Both the position numbers and the translations under genes were made by a program. From contig NOWV01000052.1 in the NCBI GenBank assembly GCA_003344405.1, positions 372,001 to 436,000 of the forward strand: a stretch of DNA of 64,000 nt, read 5' to 3'. Source of the DNA: Trichoplax sp. H2. Lineage: Eukaryota > Placozoa > Uniplacotomia > Trichoplacea. Every line of letters starts with the position of its first letter. Positions within the stretch are counted from its first letter, which is position 1. Under the pieces are notes generated by a model. That model saw only the letters and a list, made by a program, of their open reading frames with translations, did no database searches and was not told the DNA's origin. Shown piece by piece: positions 36,193-50,605 of this stretch.

Positions 36193-39100
36193 TCAACGAT
36201 TAAATAGGGCGTAAATTGAAGTTAAAACTTGCTTGACAAAATTAGAGGTCAATTGATGCTAATAGTTGTTATCATAGGTTTATTCATTGTGCATAAGTAG
36301 ACTAGTGTGTATAAAGAATCTACTTAACTTCCTTATTATAATCGTAACTGGTATGCAAAACTATATTGATAGTCAATCTAACGGTAATATTCGACTATAA
36401 ATACGTACAGGTAATCGAAAGGACAAATGCATTATCTACATATGCAAAGTTCGACGTAAGTTTATGTTTTAAATTGGTCAGCTACTACAAGAGTGCGGTT
36501 AGTAAGCACGTCTAAAGCATCGGGCTACAACGTTTCTCTTTTTACGCGTTATCGAAAATGATTGTGTAGTTACTTTGCATTACCGTATCGTAAAAGACAA
36601 TTGGTGTAAATCCTTTAAACTTATCAGGTATTAATTTATTGAGGGTCGTTTAATATAGGTACCTATGAATTTGTGAACATACTGCTATTTAATATTCGAA
36701 AGGTTTTAACAGTATTTCATAGGTAGTTGTGTCGTAACCCACTGTGCAGCAATATCTTTTCAACCATGTCATACTTGTACAATATGTTCATACCATAAAT
36801 TTCGCACTTAGATGATCATATTGGTTTACGAGTTGTACTCATTAACTTTTGTTGCCATCAAGTTTGTAATCATAACAGGAATACCATTGTAGCCCGTAGT
36901 AAATTGTAATTACTCAGAATCATATTGCACCTCGACTTGGATTGTTAATTGACTTCTGCCAACACCTTTAATAAATACGATACAGTGTGATGTATCAGAG
37001 TTTCACTGATACAATTTTGTTGCATTCAATTACTTGGCTTTAATGAGTACTTTGAAGATTAACGAGGACGATGATATGTAAATACTGTGTATATAACATA
37101 TATATTAATCATTTCGCAAATACTAGATAACTGTATCACTCAATTTCTTATATTTTTGTTATACATGACAACCTCGTCTTGCATGGTCAACATTAACTAG
37201 ATTGGTAGTCTATATAGGACATCAACCTCACTTTGTTCATTAACTAGTAGTAGATTATACTAGCTATTATATTTATCTCGAGATGTATTTGTTTGAAACT
37301 TAGCAAGAGCAGTATATAGAAATGCTGATAGCTATTAAAATTTGATATTTGCTACGATGTCAACCAGTAAATGCAATCATGCCATAATATTTTACTAAAA
37401 GAGTTCTATAGAGTAGTACTAGGATTAAATATTAAATATTCATTCATGATCGATGTAGAATTTCAGTCCTTATTCTATTCTAACAATTGATTATGACTAC
37501 AAACTGAACTTACTAGAAATTTACATTTGCTATGCATGCCATAAGAATTAATGCAAACGTTACCATCATTAGTAATTCATTTTACCAAAAATAATATGTA
37601 TAACAATAATGGATAATTTATTAATCGACATATTTTAGCTGAAGCTTAAATTAAGATTTAACATTTGCTGCACTTGTTAAAAATCTCGAGATTTCACCAG
37701 TGGTGTAATTTTTTGTAGCTTGTTTCAATTAGATAGATATTAACTGGGAATTTGCAATTCCATACGCGCTCACTGAGCAACAAATGAAATCATTACTAAA
37801 GTACAATTAATATTAGATCCTTTATTTACAGATATTAATAAAGCAATCATGAATTAAAATTGATATGTCACATTATCATAAAGTATGCTAGTCAGGTTAA
37901 AATCGATTAAATTAACGTAGCAACTTATATAATATTTACTACTAAAATCTGGCATAAGTCTTTATTGTTGATTACAAGCAAGACATCCATCATCGGAATG
38001 AAACATTATTGAAAAAGAAAACAAAGTGATGATTACAGTAATAGAGTATCTTTGCATTAACTATTTCGAAATAGGCTGATCAATTATAATTAAATAAACA
38101 ATAAAATAGTATTTAATATAAAATTGATGTAGATAGTCGAGTTGTAAAGTCTCTATTGCCAATCAATAACTGAAAAAATTTTGTCTATCATAAACTAACC
38201 TCAATGAACGTCCTGTATTCCACTTTGAAAGGAATATCATCATGGTATTCATTTATAGCCACAATAATCGTAAACTGTGTAAGACAATACAAATTACTTT
38301 CAATGATTGCAATTTAACCTACATTGTCTACCTAAGTTGAATAACAAGATAGTAAAATTAAAGCGTGTATAAGAAGTACAATATCAAGAACGATCAATAT
38401 TTAATTAATGCAGCTGGAATATGGATTTGATATGCGATACTGAATGCCTATCATTGTTTAAATTGTATATAAAAGTATTTAGCTAAGAGAAATACGGTAC
38501 CTACTCGAATAAGGTGAAAGAAAAGATATCATCCTTGTTCAATATTGCCTATGATGGCTTTAGGCAGTTGCAAGTAATTGGTATATTTTAAATAATTTAA
38601 GCTCTTATTTCAGTTAATCAGTATATTGCCGATAAAGGCGTGATTAAAAATAACCTTACTGGCTGTTCGATTAAAAACGGAGTTGGCAAGCATTTCAAAA
38701 TAATTTTGACTGTAGTAAAGGTGTAATCAACGGTCGTTATTATTCACAATTAGGTTTAAGCCATGCTGAAGAATATTTTAAAATATTCTAGACAATTTCT
38801 TTTTCAAAATATATCAGTATAGATTATACCGATTTGTTAACACACACGACAATTGCGGAGTATCAGCATCAGTCATGGTTGATATTCATAGAAAAGCATT
38901 AGAGATAAAATAATTCAGACTTTTTCTTAGTGTATACAAGCAACAAAAGGTGCGATCGAATAACAATCATAACCAATGATTCAAATGGAGCCAGGGGTAA
39001 AATCGTCGGAAAAGAAAGAATTCAGTAGTCTTTCTTAGAATTTCTATCATTCAACGAGCAGTACGATCAAAAACCGCAAAACCTCGGATTAGAACTAGAG

Positions 39101-40500
39101 GTGGGAGCAATTAGAGAATCATTTTCGATTCTTAGCATGCATATATTGCAAATGACAAAAAGGCTAAATTTAATTGCAGTTATTGCTAATAATGAAGTTA
39201 CTGTGAGTTGAATATTAATTTTACTAGATTAATAAGGAACCCTCTAGCTACGAAGATTGAAAGAGAAATGAAAAAAGACGTGATAGCTCTAGCTGATCGA
39301 TAACTGGCAAGTAATTGCAACTTCAGCTACTAGTTCCATTAGAGTATTACAATCAGCCTTGAGTCTTGACATTTTCAAGATTAGCAAGACAACAGCTAAG
39401 ATAAGTGAAGATCAAGAATCTATATGATAAACTCTATTTACTTGCCAATCATGCCTTATTTCTGCTACAATCATTGAAAATTCATTTCTACCTATCTTAT
39501 GCAAACATATAGTACCCTAAAAATAATTACTTTGGGCTACTGTATTTCACCTATCTTAACTCAAGGTCGATCCTTTTTAGCGAGCAATTATCGTGGACGT
39601 ATACTATCGTATAGCCCCATGAAAGTGAGCGAAAAAAGAAAAGAATGTCAACATATTTCTTCCTAGAAGCAAATCAAAAGTGGTTGGGATGGAAAAATTT
39701 CTTTCTTACGAATACAATCCAATGATTTCAATGTAATGGTTACTATCCACTATTTTACTATTGAACTTTATATAGCTATAGCTTGGCTATTTTTTCCCTT
39801 TATCTACATTCAACCTGAATATTATTGTTTTATTATTGATTAAATTATAATCTAATTGATAACAGTCTAGTTGAATACAATCATTGACAATTAATTAATA
39901 TTGTTGATAAGATAAAATAGTCTAGATATAAACGAAACAAGTCATCAACAAAATAACAGACAATGCCATTGTTTTAAACAAACTTCAACTTATCTCAATT
40001 GAGTAGTCGATGAAAAATTATTTAGTTACAGGCCTTGCGCGATTAAAGCTGATTCAATTCTACTGATTTAAGAGCTATTTTCCCCTTGATTTAAGATTGG
40101 CTATCTTGAATAATCAATATCGGTATCTTTTTCCAACCCCAATGAAGTCATCGAAAGTAAGCTAGTAGCTTAGAACAGAAGAGCAAATACCAACAAACCT
40201 ATTGAACTACCGTAGTCAAGAAAAAATAATAAAGATTAAGAATTTGGAAAGACTGCCATAAATAAAATTGACTATGGTCATTCGATTCAAGTTATAGTGA
40301 TTGGACTTCAGTATTTTTTAAAAGGTGAGTTAAAAATGAACTGAGCGATAGAAATAAGAGAGAGTAGGTAACTGAGATAGCCTAAGGATGTTTTTATACG
40401 TAAATTTTATTCTATTTTGTCATTTGGTAAAGTCTAATTTCTTAGATTACTCTTAAAGAAGAATATATTCAATCATTATCTCTTTATTAATTCTATCTAC

Positions 40501-41400
40501 TCTTTGAAAGAGAAAAATTGATCAAGCAAATTATCATGAATAAAAGCAAAGTGGTAATATCACAACATAACACAAATTCTACTATAGTATGTTTAAATTA
40601 CAGTAAAAGCAATGGATCAATGATTGATCCGCTCTTCCATCAAATGATCAGAAGTCAGATTCTAATCGAGTTATACAGGAGAGTAAAATTCGAAAACGAC
40701 AATAATATAGATCGCTAATGACAACTACGACATGAAAGAGAAATCTAGATGCAGTACATTACAAGGAAAAATAAGATGGCAGTACACAACATACAACTTC
40801 TACCTTAGTGGTTTTAAACTATAGGATCAACAATTGATAGATTCATTTATCTTTCATCTTTTCACTTCAATGATTACAAATTAGTCCAATCGATTGGTAA
40901 ATAAATGTCAATATAGCGAAAGATAAGACTCAAATTTTATATCGTCATGTTAAACGATAGTCCAAGCACTTGTTCGGTTAATTCTTCTTCCATCTTCTTG
41001 CTTAAACGATTGGAAATTAGTTCCGTATTGATACATAAAAAATTAGTCTAAACTTAGTAAATGACACAACGTAACACAAAATCTACATTAAACGTTTGAA
41101 ACTGTAATACAAGTAATTGATGAATTGATTCTTCTTTCATCTTCTCATTTAAATCATCGGAACTAAGATACGTTCGATTTAAATAAGTATAAATTTAAAA
41201 ATTGACAACATTAATGGTAGTCTGCATTTACTTTTGGAAAGAAAAAAACCGATCAAGAAAGTTATAATGAATAATAGTAAGGTGACAATATCACAACATC
41301 ACGTTAATTCTGCAGATGCTATTTCAAATTACGACAAGAGGAGTTGATTTATTGAATTCTTCCTTGACCTTCTCACCTATGTCATATGTAAAGACCGAAA
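40501..41400. repeat. decayed long-period repeat
   Basis: Segments starting near 40501 and 41231 share a GATCAAGNAA, TATNATGAATAA, TATCACAACATNAC, AATTCT series and then ATTGATTNNNCTCTTCCNT-type sequence. A partial middle copy with ATTGATTCTTCTTTCATCTTCTCATTTAAATCATCGG lies at about 41060-41165, and another at 40790-40880. Copies are 65-80% alike by eye. Confidence 0.6.
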
Positions 41401-43740
41401 ACAGTGTTTGTAAACGATCTTTCATTTTTAATAAAATAGAACATCCCTGATCATTATATATATATATAACATAACATATACATATTGTTTATAGTCTCCT
41501 GTCTTCATTGAATGCCATTTAGATCACAAATACCTTAATAAGGGCTTAATGATACAACATTAAAAGATGGCAAGATCATTAACAGCTCTAGATTTCACTC
41601 ACTATGCAAGCAAATATTTCTTCCCTATTTGTGAAGTAGGAACAACTACGATACTTTTCGTCTTTTCACACTCTATTTTGATCATCAATGGAAAAGAAAT
41701 AAAGTAGATGAAGATATTTATAGCCAAGAAGTAATTAATAAATCGAGTAATTACATTTTGGTTTGATGGATTTCCACTAACTGGCGCTCTTTAAAAATAC
41801 TCCAGTATAGCTACAGCATAGAAATGACGTACATTTTATCATCTTTTTTGTGTTCACTTTTGCTTTAAGAATGAAGAATTAGAATTAGCTAGAGATGGTG
41901 ATGAAATGATGCTAAGGCTAGAAGATAGGTTACTCTCTATTACATAATATCAATCCAGACCGATTTATCTTTTTCATATTATATCCAATCACTATTAAAG
42001 TATTGGCGTATAACGAAGCAGACTCATCTATTTCAATCAGACATGTATTAAACTAGATTTTTGCCTATAGTACAAAATCATCTTTAAACACGAATATTTC
42101 CATTTTTGATTATAACTTTTTATACTCAGCAGAAGAGGAAATAATGAAATTGAATGACGAGAGCCATTTATAGTATCATTTTATGCCCTTAAATGTAGTA
42201 CCATTCAAGCTATTAAAACTATCATTAGCTCTACTCGTTTTATGATGGTATAGTGATCAACGATATTTCATAATTTTCGACCTTATTTATGGTAAATACA
42301 GCTAGCTTTTTCGGTCGTATAAATTAACTCTAGTGCCTCCGCACTTATTCATCATTAATTAATAGCTATAAAAGCGAATTACTCATATTATTGATGGCTT
42401 TATTACTCCAGTTGAGATACTGGAAGACTTTTACTAAATGTAGCAAACTAACCGCAGTCGTATTAATTTCTTGAGCGCCTAACTTTCAATTTACTCAGTT
42501 AAAACATGATTTTTGACCCTTACTTACCCAATCCTTTAGCAGTGGTATTAAGATGGTGATTTAGAATCAAATAGGTTTCTAAAATAATAGTAAAATGACG
42601 GATGAGCAAGATGTTAGAATTAAATTTTTATCTTAATCTAGACACGGATAATAGTAAGATTCTATCAGAAATTGACTTTTCAATCCTTTTAAGATAAGAT
42701 GGATAATTACCCGCATTATTCTGTTTACTGACGATCTTTCGAATAAATTTTAGAACAAGTTAGAATAATCATTACCGCAAACATTCACGATTGAATTTTA
42801 ATGAATACCGTTTTATAGTCAGAAAGCTATGTGATAATCATAATCTAAACGTGATTCCCTCATCACTTCTCATCATAATGACTTGATTTATGATCGACTC
42901 ATGTGAAGTAATTGTGGAATAAATCCAAATAGAAATATTATCTAAATATGCACTCGATTTAAAAATAATTATCGATGATGATTATTGCTAGTTAACCATA
43001 CCCTGGATAATACGAATTAATCATAGAGAAAGAGGTATAGATAATCGAATAATTATGATCAATCACGATCAATAAGTATAGATGATATAAAGTTATGATG
43101 GAGATGAAAATCTTTAATTTATAAGTTGCTTTTGTAAACGATTGTTCGTTATCCATTTGAAAGGTTAGAATTGGTATGAGCACGAGATAATCATCTTATA
43201 GAATTTCTAGAAATCTGCATGATCTTATGGTACGCGTGTTATTGCCTCTACATATGCTCGATTTTTCTACTCATGATTAAATTCAGTTTATCCTTAACCC
43301 TTAAAATACGTACCCGTAAAATATTAGCTTTAAGAGTTAGTATTTGCTGGTAAGCAATGGCAGAAATAACTCCAGAAAGCACAATTAGAATATCACTATC
43401 CTGATACCGGTATACCTACATTCGATTTCCTTGATCATAATGAAATTGAATTCCACTTTGGCTTAATAATATACATATATAGAAATCAATGCCTGTTAAA
43501 TACCAGCATTATTAGGTTCTTTGGATAATTAGTTGAAGAAATGGGTTTAGAAAATATTGCATTTGCGAAATTTGCCTTTTAAAGTCTTAATTTAAATATA
43601 TGTTATGATATCCTGTATCCGATTACACACCCTAGACGATCCGCGGTTATATAAATCATTTTCCTTTAAATGATAATAGAGTCACAGATTTACATTTTGA
43701 GTTAAAAAGATTGGAAATGATTTCCAAGTAGAATAGAGTA

Positions 43741-44080
43741 AGTTAAAGCAAATCATCAAGGGCAACTATAAAACTAGACTATAAGCCAAAATGGTTAGAA
43801 TGAAGCGAAACTAAATGCGGTAATCAAGAATGATCATAAAATTAGACTATAAGCTAAAACTGCTACCAATGACCTACAATAGAACAAACCAAGTAAATCA
43901 TCAAAAATATTAAAAAAACTAGGCTATTGATCAAAAGAATTAGGATGATACATATATAAGCGGAATAGCATGAGGCTAAATAAGTTATCAAAAATAGCAA
44001 TAAAATCTGAATATACCTAGGCTAAAATGGTTACCATGAAATACAAGCAGAACATTGCAAGTATAGTAAATCATCATTAA
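43741..44080. repeat. degenerate tandem repeat, about 75-90-bp unit
   Basis: Four to five units contain AAATCATCAA, then ATAAAANTAGACTATAAGC or a variant, then CAAAATGGTTA(G/C)(A/C)ATGAA. The clearest starts are about 43747, 43820, 43893, 43980 and 44065. Unit length drifts through insertions and deletions. Confidence 0.7.
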
Positions 44081-46514
44081 GCTCATCTGCAGAGCTTATA
44101 ATCTCAAATCTTACATACGATGATTAATCGAGTGTCAGTATTATTCATATCGAGTAAATATGATGTGAAAAATCTGCGGTAGCATAAATTATTTCTATCA
44201 AAATAAATCTAGAACTGCTCGTGTAAAATCCGATTGCAAGAGAAATAGCTGGAATGATAGTGAGTAGAACATAGTAAGGCATATTATCACTATTACTATA
44301 AATAATTCAACCATTGGCTATAGTTTAGCTTATTAATTAAGATTATACTTTATAGCTTTTATAATGAAGATTGTAATCGTTTAAGTATTAAAAGAGGGGA
44401 GTTTCTGACGATACTACTATAAGATACTCATCTTTAAAATACGAGAAAAGGTGGACGATAAAAGATAGGTAGTATTTCTTAGAATCTTTGCTAAAGCATC
44501 GGTATTTCCATACCGACTTAAATAACAGACTGTATATCACTTTTTACTTTAGATTGTTTAATTTAATGCTGATAAATAGTTTTGCCATGGTAATAGTAAA
44601 ACTGATGCATACACACACTAAAACATTTCCCGATTTACAACAATTTAAAAGTAGCAAGATTAACTGATATAATGGATGATGAGACTCCAATGACTTTTAC
44701 TCTATTTTAGCGACTTTATTTGTAAGATATTTTACAAATTATCGTCAACTTACAGATGTTACGCAGCCTTTATTCATTTTCTACATAAGTTTTATTCTAC
44801 AAGCACAGGAATTATGAGGGCATGGATTGGTTCATTGTCCTTTTCTGAAAATAAAATTATTAGCTGCTACGTTAGTAAGGTTTAAAGTTGAATAAATCAC
44901 CATCAGATTGATCAGGAGTGATTATTTAAACTTAATTTGTTTTGTATGGTATAACTTTATTCATCTGCCCGAAAAACTCTTAATTAAAGCTATTTTGCTA
45001 TCCTCATTTATGCCGTAGTAATTACGCGGAAAAACTACAAAGATGGAGGAATGACTGATTATTTGTATATTATATATATATACATTATTAGCACTTCAAG
45101 TAACCCATCACACCCAAAATTCTCAAAAATATGCTCTGACGAGGTAAAATTAAGCAGAGATTTTATACTCACTATCAGAAAATGATTGATCATCTTTATA
45201 TATTACTATCATTCTTATTAATCTACTCTATCAATTCGTTATAAACACACTTCCAAAATGTAAATTAAACGAGTGTAGATGGATCTGCATACCATTTTTC
45301 TATTTCATTAGCACTCTTTTAACGTATTAAATTAAATTTCTTCAAGTATCTTCTTACGATTCATTGGTCATATCCATTTTTAACACTCATATGAAACTGT
45401 CAAGTTTGATCTGTTCTGATGACGCCAAATAAACACTCATCTGGTTAAAAGCCAAATTCATCACATTTTTACAGATAAAGGCTAAATAAATCTATAAATC
45501 AAGAACTTTCTACTGAAATAATCAATTAAAGCTGAAAAGAATAAAATATTTACTATTAAAGTTATGATAACTAAGTTATATAATATCTAGATTGCCCATT
45601 TCCGTATGGCAGCTCCAGAAATAATGAACAGCATCAGGAAGGAAATGCTATATACGCTTATTAAATTAATTAAATGTCTAGAAAGATCACTATTTTCTTT
45701 TCATTTCCTACTATACAATCCTCGATTTGATCAGGTAATATTTTGACTGGATTTTTCCATCATCAACTTTCTTTGTATTGATTCGATTATTTCCATCAGA
45801 ATTAGCCTAGATGAATATGCTATTTGTTCTAGCCTGGAACAAGATAAATTTGAAAATGGTGGATACGCATTGTTTATAAAATTAAATTAATGCAATTCTA
45901 TTCTATCACTATTTTCCTCTATAAAGAAAATATCTCAAACATGCCTACCATTATGTACCCGCATATCCTTCCTTTTATCCTGTTTATTCCCACCAATTTC
46001 AAAGAATAACGATAACTTACAGTATTCTACCTACTTAATCCTGTATAATAATTATAGACAACGGATAATAATTAATCAATATAAGCTTTGACGCCTTTTT
46101 ACTATCTCTCATTAAATGTTTAAACTTTTCAATTATTTCCAATAATTCGATTTATGTCATTTGTATCTAAAACTTCTTTATAACTAGACGAGAATCCTCC
46201 TTGTCCAGTATCAACTAACAATAGCAAATTTACAAGCATTTTCCATCACAGGACTGAGAATATGCTGTCTTATTTTATCACCATTACTTTAACTTTTATT
46301 TCAATATCAGATTCTTAATGACTGATAAGAATTACTTTTTAATGCGGTATCTTTGACAACAGGAGAGTTTATAAATGCTTTCATTTTTATTGCTGAAGAT
46401 ATGTAAAATGGACTATTCGATCCCATTATTTTTATTTCGATCTTTATCAACTTCAAATTCTTGATAGTCAATTAGTGATAACCAAATAATATATTATGGC
46501 ATATTTACCGAGAT

Positions 46515-46860
46515 TATCAATCCAAGCCAAGATATAATTAAACAGAGAAATACCTTGATTGATATTTTATACCGATACTTTTCATTGAGTTATTCGCTAC
46601 AATCTTTTTAATATGTTAATCGTTTAGTATTACATCATTCTGTATCGCTAATTGTCCGAATAGCTTATAATACATTAGAATTGCAGAAATCTATGATCCA
46701 AGCCAAACCTTACAATATAATAGTTAAATGTATCGATAAATATTTTATATCAATACTTTTCGTCTTGTTATTAGTTATAATATCTTAATTTATCTATCAT
46801 TTAATATTTCGTATAATTATACTTGACTTACTACTTAGATCGTTGAATTATTCAGTATGC
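46515..46860. repeat. degenerate tandem pair, about 176-bp unit
   Basis: Both copies contain ATCCAAGCCAA, then TAATTAAACAG or a variant, TTGATNGATATTTTAT, CNATACTTTTC and a following ATATNTTAAT and ATTTAGTATT-like series. The second copy begins about 46695. The array ends shortly before the second MS4A-like gene. Confidence 0.65.
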
Positions 46861-47027
46861 TCGTACATATTATAATCTTTTTTCCATTCCTATAGTCCCA
46901 AAAGATCATCGACACAAACACTTCAGCTAAAAATAATTGTATGATCTGCTAAACAACTATTGTTATCAGATATTCCTAAATTATTGCAAGAAAGGAAAAA
47001 CAACCATCATCTAGAGTAAATCTAAAG

Positions 47028-50000
47028 ATGATTGATAAAAACTTACTTCTAGGAGTAGCTCATTTGATCCTAGTAGCAGGTAATGCAGCCATTGCGGTGG
47101 CCGGTTGGATTATCTTAAAAGAGTATAAAAGTGAATACCTTTATGTTGGTATGTTACTTCCATCGATTGGGGTAAGTCAAGTTACACCTTAATAAATCTA
47201 TTATTAATTAGCGCTTAGCTACCAAGATAGCAATTTTATTTGGTATTTACTCTGCTGAATATTAAAAGCGATATTATTTGACCATATTATTACTTTGACT
47301 GATGTCCTTAGTTATAAATTTCGCTGCACATTATGGAGAATTAAAATAATCTATAGGGATATTTAATCATATTTTTACTACACTGATAATCATCAATGAA
47401 TGCGATATAGATTTCCATCATCTTGACGATGATAATCTATTTTGATATTGCTATAGTTAACAGGGGCTGGATTCTCTACTTTTGCCTACCGAATCAAGCC
47501 GCAATGTTTTACGGTAAGCCGATTTATAATTTCGCATCGGATCAACTGGAATATATGATCCAAACGTACCCGATGTCAATCAAATTTATTTAATAGACTA
47601 ACTTTTAACCAAAACTTCTGTCTGACTTATAATTATTTTTTCCATTTATCTTTATTCTAGTTAATTGGTATTATAATTTCATCCGTGCTCTCTGTTATTG
47701 GGGAAATCTATACCATTACTGCTTTCTTTTTCGCATTGGGCCTATATCATTACCATGATAGTGGGCAAATGCTGGCAGTTACTCTAATTACCATTCTGCT
47801 GTCATTACAAATATTAATCTTCTCAATTTATAACATTGTACGATGTTATCGCCATATGAAAGTTTTATACGCTTGCCGAGAACGCTCTCAAGAACACCAC
47901 AATACTGTTAATGAAAGTGATGAGACGTCGTCGCTTTATACAGATAAATTTTGCTATTCTCCCTCTTCTATTACTTCTTCCTTTAATACTATCGTACATA
48001 ATCATCGAATTATGGGTATTGCACAAATTATTACTGGCACTATTTCATTTGTACTTGGATTAGTATGCTTGTTTGTACTTACAGATGCATTTACTTTGGC
48101 CAATAGCTATTTGGGTGCAATGGTAAGTAGCGTGCATAGCCTAATTATAATGGAGAGCGTTATTGATGTTAATTGATGGTTACTAGTTCGATTCATTCTT
48201 TAGAGGCTATGCATTGGATAAGAGTTTTGCAGTTAGCAATCATGTAATTCTGAAATAGATTTAGAATGCCTAATTTATTGCATAAACACTCTATTTGTAG
48301 GTGATTACATCGGGTGCAGTAACATTATTATCCCATCGATATCCAAAATTATCATCCACGGTAAGTTTAGTATTAGCTATTTACTCGTGCAAAGTACAAT
48401 ATGAAACCATTAAAAAACTACTTCAAAATTTAGCAATCTCGTGCATGATTGAATCGAATCAGTATTGCCCCTATGTGTGCATACTTCAAGCAATTGCTAA
48501 TACGTAGAATACGCGTAGATGAAAAACAAGTAGGCATAAGATAAATCTAATTATGTATAACATCAATTCTGAGAACGTTTATTTAAGAAGACTTTAATCT
48601 TTAATGAAATAAATTGATATAGAATGATGCAGAAATGTAATAGAGTAAATTATTTCTGTATATTTCATACAGAAAAAGATTCTAAATTAAATTTATTGGA
48701 TATTTACTCTGCCCATCCTGTATATCTCCTAAAGAAAATGATTACTTTTAATAATGAGAAGATTTGCTCCAATTCCTACAATTTATATAGTCATCACAAA
48801 TGAATAGTTGTAACAAGAATCGAAACTCCTTCGAGCCCACTGTTAGGCTTGTCTTTCTCGATGTTTGCCCATAGCACAGCTCAGAGATACTGACAACCTC
48901 CCATTTTAGTAGGCCACTAAGTATCTACCCTAAAATAAATTATGAACATAAATTTCATTGAAAATCGGCTAGTGTTTGGTATAGACATATATAAACAATC
49001 GGTACTTGTAGAAATAACCTTATGAAAGATGGTAATTATCTATACAAATATGTATGAAGTATTAGATGATGATGTTATTATCGAATACAAAATTATTTTA
49101 TCTATTGAAAATAAGATAAAAATTGGTTTATGAAAAGTTATTTCGTGATAACAGTATAGGAATACTGTAAACGATATTTTAAAAATAAATTCGGATGATA
49201 GATTGAACTGATTACATTTTTCATCTAATCATTTTTAGTCTCTTTGGTCGCTCATTTTAACAAGAGCATCATCATTATGGTCCATTTCAACAACCTTTTC
49301 ATCTTTACTTTATTACCTATCTACTGCTTTACGCAGGGAAACTCATTTAACTTATACAGTTTTATTTATCATTTCATTATGGGGAGCTGTTGGTAACTTT
49401 ATCATCTCTATTTGTATCACTGTTTTAAAAGTTAAGCGCCAACGGTCGCCATTCTTTACATTTATCATCTTTAATCAATTTGGTTCGACAACAACTACTG
49501 GCCAATTAATGATTAGAGCGTGTTTCGCTTTTCTTGGATTATTGACTCTAATTGTGGGTGTTGTTGAATCATTTGTTGGCACTTCCTCTCACATTTTCAT
49601 TGCTCTTGCAGTTGGATGCCAAGTAAGTACTCTTGTCAACGTCAGTGCATAAATACGGTAAATGAACTAGTCACTAATCATAGTTACTAGCGGATTGCGT
49701 TATCTCCAACTAGAATCAAGTTACAGAATCTACTGATTGCTTGAATCGAACTTTTTCATAGTTTAGCATAGCAAAGTGTATTGATAATCAATCCAATTTC
49801 AAATTAAATTAAAAGACATCATTGCATCATGTTGAGTGATAAATTGTTATTTTATTAGGTTAATACTTTTACTTATCAGTATTACTTCAAAGCTAACTAC
49901 ATTAATTAGTAATAATTATAAATTAGTGAATTTTAGTCTATCTCTTCAAGTAAAGTAGCATATAGAAATAATATAGTACTAACTCAATTTTTCAAATTGG

Positions 50001-50605
50001 TAATTAGTTGATTCTAACTGGTCATTTTGGCAATAATCTTGTCATCAAAAATTTAGAAAATGAGGTAAAACATAATTCATCTGGTTTAAAATACATATTC
50101 TATACAATCAATCGATGTTGTAACATTTCACTTGCTTCATTATTTGTTTTACATACTTAATTTTAGGCTATTGCTTATTTTATCTTGTTAACAACATCGC
50201 TGGTCTTTATCGTCGGCTATATTATATTAACCATTGCGGAATTTACTACCTTATTGAGTTTGCAACCACAATTGGTCAACACTGGAGTAGTCGCCATGTT
50301 TTGTGTTAATGAAATTATATTATTGCCAGTGCTTATTATTTGCATATATGAAGCAATAACTTGTGGTCATCAAGTCGGATTATGCTCTAGGGATAAGTTT
50401 TCTGCGGTAAGAATAATTACATCCATTTTCGCGTATAAAATTTCCAAGCAAAATTGAGTTATTCACTGCAAGTATAGAAATATTCATACAGTATCGTATA
50501 TCATTGCGCTGGAAACGATAAAATAAAATGATAAAGTTAGTTATTAAAAAAGCAATACACCGCCATAAATTATTATAGGCTGAAAAAGGCAAAATTTACA
50601 ACTAA
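47028..50605 (+). CDS. 12-TM protein of three fused MS4A/CD20-like four-helix units, copy B
   Basis: Paralogue of the gene at 33714, same strand, 476 residues. Exons (all phase 0): 47028-47171, 47457-47513, 47661-48122, 48301-48360, 49239-49622, 50008-50064, 50167-50406, 50579-50605. Exons 2, 4, 5 and 6 have exactly the same lengths as in copy A (57, 60, 384, 57 nt). The microexon peptides are LTGAGFSTFAYRIKPQCFT, VITSGAVTLLSHRYPKLSST and LILTGHFGNNLVIKNLENE, again with Gly at position 5. Unit 3 is the most conserved between paralogues (VGCQ/TGCQ then LIL-A/T-G then GNNL). The unit 1-2 linker (about residues 124-172) is longer, with Cys, His and acidic residues. The last exon gives only AEKGKIYN before the stop, so the cytoplasmic tail is about 50 residues shorter than in copy A. 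Function unknown; channel-, receptor- or scaffold-type roles of MS4A proteins are only analogies. Confidence 0.83.

Larger units (their letters stand above)
36193..47027. other. 10.8-kb AT-rich spacer between the two paralogues
   Basis: No exon, transposon ORF or RNA gene was recognised. Large parts are built from decayed tandem repeats (40501-41400, 43741-44080, 46515-46860). No long remnant of a third copy of the flanking gene was found, although short decayed exons could be missed. Confidence 0.5.

Noticed and set aside
36460-36545. Possible tRNA-like stretch (GTGCGGTTAGTAAGCACG)
   Set aside because: No acceptor stem pairing and no good T-loop; it does not fold into a cloverleaf by eye.
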